DNA of 64,000 nucleotides from Dipteronia dyeriana (Eukaryota > Streptophyta > Magnoliopsida > Sapindales > Sapindaceae): NCBI GenBank assembly GCA_032871835.1, contig CM065295.1, forward strand, positions 43,956,360 to 44,020,359, read 5' to 3'. A model generated the notes under the pieces. That model did no database searches, was not told the origin of the DNA, and saw only the letters and a program-made list of their open reading frames with translations. This document shows, piece by piece, positions 55,298-64,000 of the stretch (position 1 is the stretch's first letter; each line of letters opens with the position of its first letter). The position numbers and the translations under genes were made by a program.

Positions 55298-56160
55298 GTA
55301 AGAATGTGTACAAGGTTATACTAAACAACCTAGAGGGGGGGTGAATAGGTTATCTCTCATTTTTTACAAATCTTTCAAGACTAGTGACAAAACCTTGATA
55401 AGCATACAAATTAACATACAACATGATTGTTATGAGAAAACAATATATTCATGTATGCTCAAATCACCACTCTTAGTCTACAAAACATACAACAAGAATC
55501 AATGTATCTTATGAACAAATATATTCAATGTAGATAAAATTCCATAAGTTGTACTTAGAGTATTACAATGTGATACTTTACAACTTGAATTAAATAACAC
55601 AAGATACAAAGTTATCTAAAATACACAAACAATAATGTATAAGAAAGTCAACTTACATAAAGAGTTCTATCCATAGTACTCAAATAACAAATAAAAATAC
55701 TAGAGAGTTAGGGATAGAGAAAGGTTGACACAAGATATAACATGGTAAACCTCCGTAAAGGAAACATCCAAGGGCTAGCAGCCACCGGCAAAAAAAATCC
55801 ACTAGTAGATAAGACAAGTATAATCTCTCAAATGACCCCTTCACCTAGTAAATACCCTCCTATCCTACTCTAGAAGTTGTCACCCTTATGCTCAACAATC
55901 CGAGGCCTCACACCTCTTGTCAAGACTTCCTCGCTCACCTTATCCGGATCCTCACGACCTAATGCAAGACTTCTTGCTCAACTAAGTCCTCACGACTCTA
56001 GTCAAGACTTCCTCGCTCACCTATTCGAGTCCTCCCGACTCTAGGCAAGACTTCTTGCTCGACTATCCGGATCCTTATGACCCTAGCCAAGACTTCCTTG
56101 CTCGATAATCCAAGGCATCATGCCTCTTGCCAAGACATCTTGCTCAACACAATAGGTTTT
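55298..56160 (-). repeat. Distal LTR segment of J (3' part only)
   Basis: It ends TACA on the minus strand at the target duplication. It matches the 3' part of G's LTR (47920-48620), including the minisatellite (55895-56150), then stops at about 56160 where the primer-like site begins. The 5' 1.4 kb or more is missing. Confidence 0.8.
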
Positions 56161-56168
56161 GATACCAA
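56155..56168 (-). promoter_or_regulatory. Primer-site remnant between two LTR segments of J
   Basis: Minus-strand TTGGTATCAAAACC, one base outside the end of the middle LTR. It matches the iMet primer site except GAG changed to AAA. Position after what looks like a 3' LTR marks a second element interior, now deleted. Confidence 0.7.
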
Positions 56169-56169
56169 T

Positions 56170-58455
56170 TGAAATTCCCTTTATCTTTATAGTGTGAATA
56201 TACCTAGAGGGGGAGGGGGGTGAATAGGTGTATGCTCCAATTTTTATCTTCTTATAAAAACAATGCAATTCTAACAATGCTTAATGAAAATTGCAAACAA
56301 TGACACACAACATTTACTTGGTAAAACCTCCAAAGAGGAAACATCCACGGGTTGATATCACAACCACCGGCAAAAGCAAATCCACTATTTCAAATAGAGT
56401 TACACTCTCAAGCAATCACACATGCTCAACAAGCTCTCACTCTCACTCTATCTTGAACCTAGTGATCTACTAAGCCGACTTCCTATCCAAGACCCCCTGT
56501 CTTTAGGAAGATTTCTTGCTCACCTATTCGGATCCCCCCGATCATAGGCAAGACTTATTGCTCTACTATCCGAGTTCTCCCGACTCTAGTCAAGACTTCC
56601 TTGCTCAACAATCCAAGGTCTCACACCTATTGTCGAGACTTCCACTTGCTTAGCTATCCAAGTCCTCCCGAATCTAGCTAAGACTTACAAATGCTCAAAT
56701 CAAAGAATCACTCTAAGATATGAGACTTTCTACCTCTTCACAAGGCATCTAAGTGATCATGAATGCAAAACGCAAACAAGCACTCAACATAGAAAATGAT
56801 GATAAACAAATTCTATGGACATGCAACTAGATGACTAGATTATGCTTTCAAAGAACAATCACCAATGTATCTTAGACAACCTAAGCATGTTATCAACTAA
56901 GAACATAGATATGAAAATATAGACATCAATTGAAACAAAACCTAGTTGTTAGAAAATGAAATTAGATCTAGAAACAATCAATCAAGCATAAGAACAAAGG
57001 ATTTCTAGAAACAATTTCATGTTTATCAAGTTTAGTACAAATCATTCAATATATCACAAATCTAGTCAATTAAACTCTAATAGACTCTATATATATAATC
57101 AAATGTGCTAATCCGAAATTTATTCAACATATGAGTTTTAGCACATGATAAGACTGTTAATCATGAAAATCAAATCAACAAACCACAAAATGATATCAAA
57201 ATCATCCTAGTCAAGCTTCTTAATCAAATAACATCAATCAATAAGAAGATCTAAGAAGAAAACTAAGAAGAAGATTATTTTACCAACAATGATGCAATTA
57301 CGAACTGAAGATCAGATCACAACAAAGAATGTAGACATCCTTTGGTTCTGGAAATGCTTGGGGTTTGTATAATTCTTCAAGACACTCGAAATCGGTTCTT
57401 GAATCAAGTGATTCGGAGTAGAAATGAAGAAGTTATCACAAAAACAAAAATCAAAGTGTTGAGAGAAAAATTCTGCACATGTTCTTCAATTTCTCAACTT
57501 GTTCTTATCTTATGAAATGAGAGAGAATGAGAGGTTTTAAAGAGTGAAAAGCCAAAAGGACCATTTTGCGCTTCTTCCTTAGTGTCTCCCGGAGATGGCG
57601 CATGGGCATCTCGAGGCAGAGCACTCTTGTGGCCGAGAAGGCCACGCGCCATCTCTGGATGGTGCTTGGTGATGGCTTAAGCCATCGTACCTCACCCCTT
57701 GCGCTCTCCTCTCGTTCTTCGACCATTCTTGGCCTCTGAACTCCAAATTTGAATTCATTTGAAGATTACGAACCAGGACTCCCTCACGGATATGGAAATA
57801 TAAGATACTCAACCCAGAAAATAATAATTCAACTCGATATATGAAGACAAAGACAATATATGCAACATGAGTTGAAAGTGTCGTATCTTTTGACTTAGAA
57901 CTCGAAATCAATAGAATGAGTAACCGAAATGACCGGAACTCAATCATGAACAATCTAAAACTAAAATTAAGTTCAAGATCCATGTTATACAAACATATAA
58001 ATAAAGAAACACATTTCACACAAGAATGCAAACTACATAGAGATAGTCTCCAATCATGCATTTTCCAAAACATGTTACTTTCATACCAAATGCATGAGCA
58101 TTCAACTTCAAGTGTGTGAATGTGTTTTACCAAATGATGCGCTACGATGCAGGGATGCAAATGTATGAATTGTGTGTGTGTGTGTGTGCGCATTTAAAGA
58201 TGCACAACTAAGCAGGGACATATATGAATGAATTGTGTGTGTGTGCGTGCGCCTACGCCTTGCAAGAGAAAAAAGGATCTCGATACCTTAACATCTAAGA
58301 ATAGTAAAAATCCTCTTGAAGACGAACTTTGCATCATGAGAAGTTGCTTTTCTTCCTTGAAGTTCTTATCATCACGAACCACTTAAGCAACTAAGCATTA
58401 CAAAGAAATAAAGTTTTGTTATGGAATCAAGCCAACACAAATCTAGAACCTAACA
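56170..58455 (-). repeat. Middle LTR of J
   Basis: 2286 bp, complete: TGAAATTCCC to GAACCTAACA in plus coordinates. A purine tract abuts its right edge. It contains a minisatellite (56485-56690), a decayed hairpin (57592-57612) and a GT microsatellite at 58170-58188. Its 3' part is closest to E's LTR rather than to G's. Confidence 0.85.
58170..58188. repeat. GT microsatellite
   Basis: An uninterrupted (GT)n run of about 18 bp in the middle LTR of J. Shorter runs occur at the same LTR position at 50281, 58232, 63439 and 63496, and as (CA)n at 44588 and 44641. Confidence 0.85.
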
Positions 58456-59934
58456 ATCTCCCCCTTTGGCTATTCCATGACAAAACCTCTACATCACTAT
58501 ACAATGATCACTCATAATCAATGTTGATTGCATTCTCACATCCTCACATTACAAAGAGATATTCCTGGACTAAAATATCTTCATGAGTCTTCAAGAATAT
58601 CTTCACACATTCAAAGCACCTGTGAGACAAGAACAACCAAAAGAAACCTTCTACAAAGAAGATAGGTGAGATACAATATACAAATACCAAACAAAAGATC
58701 CCTTAACACTTCTTATCTCATGCAAACACAAATCTTTCTCCCCCTTACTTTTTCCCCTTAAGCCAAAATCTCTCCCCCTTAATGGATTGTCTCCCATTTA
58801 TATCAAAAACAAGTAACATGGTGAGGAAACACTTTCTCCCCCTTTTTGACAAGGAATAGACAAAAAACATATTACACAACCTAGAGAGAGATAAATGTCA
58901 AATGAAAATACCTATAAGGGTATAAGGGATGCACGATAGAATCATGAGATATTGAGCAAACAAGTTATATAGAGAACTAAGTTTAACAAACTAAGCCCCC
59001 CCTTAACATTTGCTCCACATATTAATAAACAAGTAAACTTATTCACAAGGGACTCACACAATCACACATTTCAAGCAATAAAAGATAGTAAAACACTATT
59101 TTTCAACATTAAACAAGAGAATCATAGATTTTCATTATTCTCTAAAAAATAATCTCTCATTGCTAATTAATCAAGCACATTACGTAAAAATGTGCGTGTG
59201 TGAAAATGGTTCAAGCATATATAAAAGGAGTTATTGTGATATCAACATGCAAACCACTTCAACACCTATTCATCTAAAGCTTTTCTAATCAAGGTCAAAC
59301 CGATTATCATCCGAATTTTTTACTTTAAACATAATAGATTTCAACATGTGAGCGTGTGTGTGCATGAGGCTCATCATTCCATTTCTGTTTTTCAACCCGA
59401 GCAATCATAATTTTCAAATATACTCCATTTTAAGCCTTCCTCCATTTCTTTTTAGGCTATGAATCAAAGATTTTATTTTAATTGATTCTTTTTCAACACT
59501 TCTTTAATTTTTTTTAACATAAACATATACTCTTCATGACGGCTTTCACTCATCACAATGGTGTAGCCCTTTCCTACATTGGGCGGCTTCACAACCAAGA
59601 TGTGTAGCCCTTTCCATGAAGGTGCTCGTTGAGTTCTATATAGATACCGAAACAAAATGGATACTAACCATAGGTCATATATCATGTACTAGAGAATGAA
59701 CTTCAAGATGTATCCATAATCTACATGCTTTCAAACTAAATTACTCAAACTTAAACATATAAGAGAAGCATTTGAGCACTTTTAAAAACAAGATTTACAA
59801 AGACTTAAGTGCATGCTCTAGAATCAATAAAAGCTATTTTATCAAGATCATTACTTCTCACATGAGTAGCTCTCAAAGAAATAGATATACAATATAGTTT
59901 TGCTTATCAAGCCACTCATAATCACACACAAGCA
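58456..59934 (-). other. Element J 3' region and polypurine tract
   Basis: No gene. Minus-strand AAAGGGGGAGAT (58456-58467) is the polypurine tract. Further purine-rich runs (inverted CTCCCCCTT at about 58738, 58770 and 58835) lie within 400 bp. Homology to G's 3' region covers about 59100-59934, but the env-like gene of G is missing here. Confidence 0.75.
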
Positions 59935-60489
59935 CTAATCAACACAAATCATGCCAATGGATCTTCTAAGAGATACAAATCTCTCTTTGTCCAAGGGCTT
60001 TGTAAACAAGTCCGCAAGTTGATTCTTAGTAGGCATATGTTCAAGAGTTACTATTGAATGTTCAACAAGTTCTCTAATGAAATGATGCCTAATGTCTATA
60101 TGCTTTGTGCATGAGTGTTGAACCAGATTTTTAGAGATGTTAATGGCACTCATATTATCACAATATAGAGTCTTTTTACCTTGATTTATCTCATAATCCT
60201 TGAGAATTTGTTTCATCCATAGAAGTTGTGTGCAAGCACTTCCGGCCGCAATGTACTCGGCTTCGGATGATGAAAGAGAGACGGAATTTTGTTTCTTGCT
60301 TAGCCAAGCAATCAAATTATTCCCCAAGTAAAAGCAACCGCCCGATGCGCTTTTACGATCATCAATGTTTCCTGCCCAATCTGCATCACAATAGCCAACA
60401 AGAATATCATTAGTATCCAAAGAATAAAATAAACCAAGATTATGTGTTCCTTTTATATACTTAATGATTCTTTTAACGGCTTTCAAGTG
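59935..60489 (-). pseudogene. Element J RNase H
   Basis: A 183-codon open stretch, essentially complete: KRIIKYIKGTHNLGLFYSLD, VGYCDADWAGNIDDRKSASG with the first catalytic Asp, VSLSSSEAEYIAAGSACTQL with Glu, LYCDNMSAINISKNLVQHSC with Asp, then KHIDIRHHFIRELVEH and NQLADLFTKPLDKERF. It shares its frame with RT; one stop (60490-60492) separates them. Catalytic residues look intact. Confidence 0.92.
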
Positions 60490-61560
60490 AGATTATTTTG
60501 GATTAGCTTGAACCCTAGCACACAAACCTACACTAAAACAAATATCCGGCCTACTAGCAGTTAGGTAGAGAAGGCTACCTATCATGCTCCTATAGAGACT
60601 TTGATCAACATTTTTTCCTTTTTCATCTTTGTCCAGTTTTAATGATGTACTCAAAGGTGTTTCAAATTCTTTTCCACTTTCAAGGCCAAATTTCTTAACA
60701 AGATTTCTAGCGTACTTAGATTGTGATAACATGATACCATTGCTAGATTGTTTCACTTGCATGCCTAGAAAGTAATTGAGTTCACCTACTGTACTCATTT
60801 CAAATTCTCTTGACATCACATTCATAAAATCATCAACATTGGTTTTACATGTAGACCCAAACACTATGTCATCAACATATATTTGTGCAACAAAAATGTC
60901 ATTGTTATAATGCTTGACAAATAATGTTCTATCAATACCACCTCTCCTATATTGGTTGTCAATAAGATATTGAGTCAACCTATCATACTAAGCTCTAGGT
61001 GCTTGCTTTAGGCCAAAAAGGGCCTTTTTCAACTTAAACACATGATTAGGAGAGTGTGGGTCTACAAAACCCTTAGGTTGTTCAACATACACTTATTCTT
61101 GAAGGTATCCATTGAGAAAAGCACTTTTGACATCCATTTGAAACAATTTTAATTTCTTAAGACATGCAATGGACAATAAAAGCCTAATGGACTCAAGACG
61201 TGCAACAGGTGCAAAAATCTCATCAAAGTCTACACCCTCAACTTGAGTGTATCCTTGAGCCTCTAGTCTTGCTTTATTTCTCACAATCTTGCCACATTCA
61301 TCAGTCTTATTCCTAAACACCCATTTTGTACCAATCACATTGATATCCTTTGGTCTAGGAACTAAGGACCATACTTCATTCCTCTCAAATTGATTTAGTT
61401 CTTCTTGCATAGCATTAACCCAATATTCATCAATAATTGCTTCATTAATATTTTTGGGCTCAATTTGAGAAGTGTAGCAAGCATATGAAATTTGGTTAGT
61501 TAGTTGCCTTATAGTTATAACCCCTTCATTCAAATCACCTATAATGTCTTGTTAGTAATG
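60490..61560 (-). pseudogene. Element J reverse transcriptase
   Basis: One frame with three stops (about 61093, 60987 and 60490). Visible in order: WVNAMQEELNQFERNEVWSL, GTKWVFRNKTDECGKIVRNK, QGYTQVEGVDFDEIFAPVAR, LFQMDVKSAFLNGYLQE (first catalytic Asp), [27 protein letters not shown] with YVDD at about 60879-60868, and LNYFLGMQVKQSSNGIMLSQ. All catalytic residues are present; this is the least damaged RT in the window. Confidence 0.92.
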
Positions 61561-61989
61561 CATGTTCCTAAGTTTAGAATTAGAATTTTCAACATCTTGT
61601 TGGTCATCATTTAAACCATTTTCTAACTCTTGACTTTCTTCTCTAGCAACACTACCATTATCATCATTATGACTAGACTCAGTTTCATCACAACTAGTCA
61701 CATCAATAGGTGTTTAAGTGTCATTCAACAAATGTTCTTTAGATTCATTGACACCATTTTTATCACAATCATCTATTTTCACATTAATAGACTCCATAAT
61801 AGTCTTAGTTTTCAAATTGAACACTCTATATGCACGACTATTATTAGCATACCCAAGAAAGAGACCAATATCACTTTTAGCATCAAACTTTCCTAAGTGA
61901 TCTCTATCCTTCAAAATAAAATACTTACTCCCAAAAGTGTGGAAGTAACTCACATTGGGCTTCTTGCCCTTCCAAAGTTCATAAAACAA
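61561..61989 (-). pseudogene. Element J integrase, C-terminal fragment
   Basis: It starts abruptly with YELWKGKKPNVSYFHTFGSK, then FDAKSDIGLFLGYANNSRAY and VFNLKTKTIMESINVKIDD, the usual end of the copia integrase core. A stop at 61711-61713 is followed by the acidic linker before RT. Catalytic Asp and Glu residues lie upstream and are absent: at about 61990 the sequence switches to LTR. Confidence 0.9.
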
Positions 61990-63712
61990 GATTGTCTAGA
62001 TCTTATGCATGAATAAAAATCTAGAGCATGCCAAATTTCCAAACACATACTTTAAACCTAGATTTTATTCATGTTACTGAAGCTTGAAATAAACACGTTC
62101 ATGAAGTACATATTCAAGACTTTAGTACTAACACAAAAATGCTAGAATCACAAGATATTATCAATCAAATCTCTAGCAAACATTTAGAGCATATATTCAC
62201 AAAATAGTCAATTAAACTATAATAGACTCTAAATATATAATCAAATGTACTAATCCTAAATTTATTTAACAAATGAGTTCTAGCACATGATAAGACTATT
62301 AATCATGAAAATAAAGTCAATCAAAGCACAAATAGTCCTAGATAAGGTGCTAGCACAATACAACTCACAATCATGTGAAAACATAGGTTTGATTGAATCC
62401 TAACTCACAATCAAGTTTCTAATTAAGCACAACTAGCATTTAATTGAAGATCTATCACTCATCAACATATGTTCAAGTCAAATTCATACAAGTAGGAAGA
62501 AGACCCAAGGTATTTGAACATTAGAATTAAGGAAATCAAAAGATAAACAAATACCTTGACAATTTCGAGTACAGTCACGAAAATGGTACAATCCACTAGA
62601 AAGCTTGAACAAACAACTTCAAGGTTGCTTGGAGATGATAGAGGACTTCAATACAAAATTTCTGCAACTTGAATCACTCAAATTGGATAAGAAATGAGAG
62701 AGATATGGTGATTCAAATTTGAGAGAAAAAACCTGAAAATTTTCTGCACTACATTTTCTTCTTCCTTGGTTCAAATGAGAGAGAGAAGATATATATAAAG
62801 AAGAGGAAAGAGATATATGTGAAAAGACCAAAGCTGCCCCTTCAAGATGCTTCCCTGAGATGGTGCTTGGGCATCTCAGGGCAGCAAGGAGTTGCAGCCG
62901 AGATGGCCACGTGCCATCTCGGGCTTGCACCTCTTGTTGGCCTTTCGGCCATGGTGCAACTCCCATGCGCTTTCCTCTCGTTCTTCGACCGTTCTTTGGT
63001 CTCCGAACTCCGAATTCGAATCCATATGAAGATTAAAAACCGGGAATCCCTCACGGACATGGACATAAAAGATACTCAACCCAAAAAATAAGAATTCGAC
63101 TCGATATACGAAGACGAAGACAATGTATGCAACATGAGTTGAAAGTGTAGTATCTTTTGACTTAGAACTCGAAATCAATAGAATGAGTAACCGAAATGAC
63201 CGGAACTTAATCATGAACAATCTAAGACTAAAATCAAGTTCAAGATCCATGTTATACAAACATATAAACAAACAAACACATTTCACACAAGAATGCAAAC
63301 TACATAGAGATAGTCTCCAATCAGGCATTTTCCAAAACATGTTACTTTCATACCAAATGCATGAGCATTCAACTTCAAGTGTGTGAATGTGTTATACCAA
63401 ATGATGCGCTACGATGCAGGGACGCAAATTTATGTATTGTGTGTGTGTGCACATTTAAAGATGCACAACTAAGTAGGGAAACATATGAATGAATTGTGTG
63501 TGTGTGAGCCTACGCCTTGAAAGAGAAAGAAGGATCTCGATACCTTAGCATCCAAGAATAGTACCAATTCTCTTGAAGACGAACTTTGCATCATGAGAAG
63601 TTGCTTTTCTTCTTTGAAGTTCTTATCATCACGAACCACTTAAGCAATTAAACATTACAAAGAAATAAAGTTTTGTTATGAAATCAAGCCAACACAAATA
63701 TAGAACCTAACA
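61990..63712 (-). repeat. 5' LTR of J, truncated
   Basis: Minus-strand start TGTTAGGTTC at 63712, next to the TGGCA duplication. It matches the middle LTR from 58455 down to about 56900. The LTR 3' end, primer site, gag, protease and integrase N-terminus are deleted. Paired hairpins are at 62853-62881 and 62898-62922. Confidence 0.85.
62853..62922. repeat. Two adjacent hairpins in the LTR of J
   Basis: First, perfect 10-bp arms CCCTGAGATG / CATCTCAGGG with a 9-base loop. Second, perfect 10-bp arms CCGAGATGGC / GCCATCTCGG around CACGT. A third small stem TGGCC/GGCCA follows at about 62938-62951, and GTTGCA (62891) pairs with TGCAAC (62956). Confidence 0.85.
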
Positions 63713-63717
63713 TGGCA
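63713..63717. repeat. Target site duplication of element J, right copy (TGGCA)
   Basis: Identical to 55293-55297. The gag of G resumes. Confidence 0.9.
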
Positions 63718-63977
63718 TTTATAGCACGATGGTGTCATTTAGCAACCTCAAACTCATTCGTTGTCCATTCACTCATTGGCTTGAGTATCATGGTTCCATC
63801 CTCTTGAACCTAGGTAGGAGGACTAGAACCTTCTTCCACTACCATCCAAGCGCTCTCATCAATAGAATGGATGTAGGCTTTCATCCTTAACTTCCAATAC
63901 CCATAGTTAGTGCCTCGAACTAATGGTGGCCTAGTATTTGAGGCTCTCTTCGCCATTACATCATCTTGTAAACCCAT
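63718..63977 (-). pseudogene. gag: Element G gag, N-terminal part
   Basis: Minus-strand ATG at 63977 (MGLQDDVMAKRASNTRPPLV), followed by GTNYGYWKLRMKAYIHSIDE, the Sirevirus gag start equivalent to element E's at 47001. Two stops occur (TAG after EEGSSPPT and TGA in place of Trp). It ends with HHRAIN exactly where G's gag resumes at 55297 with AIFGG, J having split it. The position of the upstream primer site and 5' LTR is outside the window. Confidence 0.85.
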
Positions 63978-64000
63978 GACTTCAAACACCTTGCAAAACA

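Larger units (their letters stand above)
55298..63712 (-). mobile_element. Element J: Sirevirus-type copia, compound insertion with three LTR segments
   Basis: 8415 bp with a perfect TGGCA duplication, inserted in the gag of G. Minus-strand order: truncated 5' LTR (63712-61990), integrase end, RT, RNase H, 3' region, polypurine tract, a full LTR (58455-56170), a primer-site-like sequence, then the 3' part of another LTR (56160-55298). A simple element has two LTRs; a primer site after the middle one suggests a tandem element whose second interior and half of the last LTR were deleted. Confidence 0.83.
47897..64000 (-). mobile_element. Element G: Sirevirus-type copia element inserted in E, interrupted by J
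   Basis: Minus-strand order: gag N-terminus (63977-63718), J insertion, rest of gag (55297-53502), a shortened 3' region with an env-like gene, polypurine tract and 3' LTR (50498-47897). Pol is almost wholly deleted between gag and the 3' region. The 5' LTR is right of the window. AAGAG (47892-47896) is its candidate target duplication. Confidence 0.85.

Overview
The window is plant nuclear DNA made almost entirely of nested LTR retrotransposons. The lineages all point to a flowering plant with a repeat-rich genome: Tat/Retand-type Ty3-gypsy elements with an antisense extra gene, Sirevirus-type Ty1-copia elements with an env-like gene, one long-LTR copia element primed by initiator-Met tRNA, and one large non-coding LTR element. 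I see no convincing host gene, rRNA or tRNA gene and no CRISPR array. Every coding region carries stops, frameshifts or deletions, so most are entered as pseudogenes.

Elements are named here by letter. Left half: L (minus strand, non-coding, tRNA-Asp-type primer site) sits in the gag of A and runs off the left edge. A (plus, Tat/Retand type) holds gag end, protease, RT, RNase H and integrase (5884-10038), then 99-bp tandem repeats (10248-10770) and an antisense gene (13841-11122). It is then split by C and resumes with its 3' LTR at 28239-29533. C (minus) spans 14102-28114 and is bounded by a perfect 5-bp duplication, ACATT. C contains B (plus, 15204-24749), which repeats A's layout. A deletion at about 15203 fused C's 3' LTR to the middle of B's gag.

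Middle: 29534-29942 is an unassigned spacer of about 0.4 kb. D (minus, same family as A, B and C) follows with its 3' LTR (29943-31170) and antisense gene (31527-34119). D is split by the copia element K (34459-44022, minus, perfect duplication GAAAG), resumes at 44028-44382, and is then entered by E.

Right half (Sirevirus-type copia): E (plus) has a 5' LTR, primer site and partial gag, and is interrupted at 47897 by G. G (minus) has its 3' LTR, an env-like gene, a deleted pol and a gag. The gag is split by J (55298-63712, minus, perfect duplication TGGCA), and its N-terminal part reappears at 63977-63718. J keeps the best-preserved pol in the window (integrase end, RT and RNase H in one frame with about five stops) and holds three LTR segments.

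Insertion order read from the nesting: A before C before B; A before L; D before K; D before E before G before J. The points most worth following are (1) the antisense gene of the Tat-type elements, whose three copies share a TATA-like box about 120 bp upstream, two short introns and a convergent layout facing pol across the tandem repeats; (2) paired GC-rich hairpins in the Sirevirus LTRs; (3) head-to-head LTRs at 26963-29533 that could make a long hairpin RNA; and (4) a strong G-quadruplex motif at 44256-44278.
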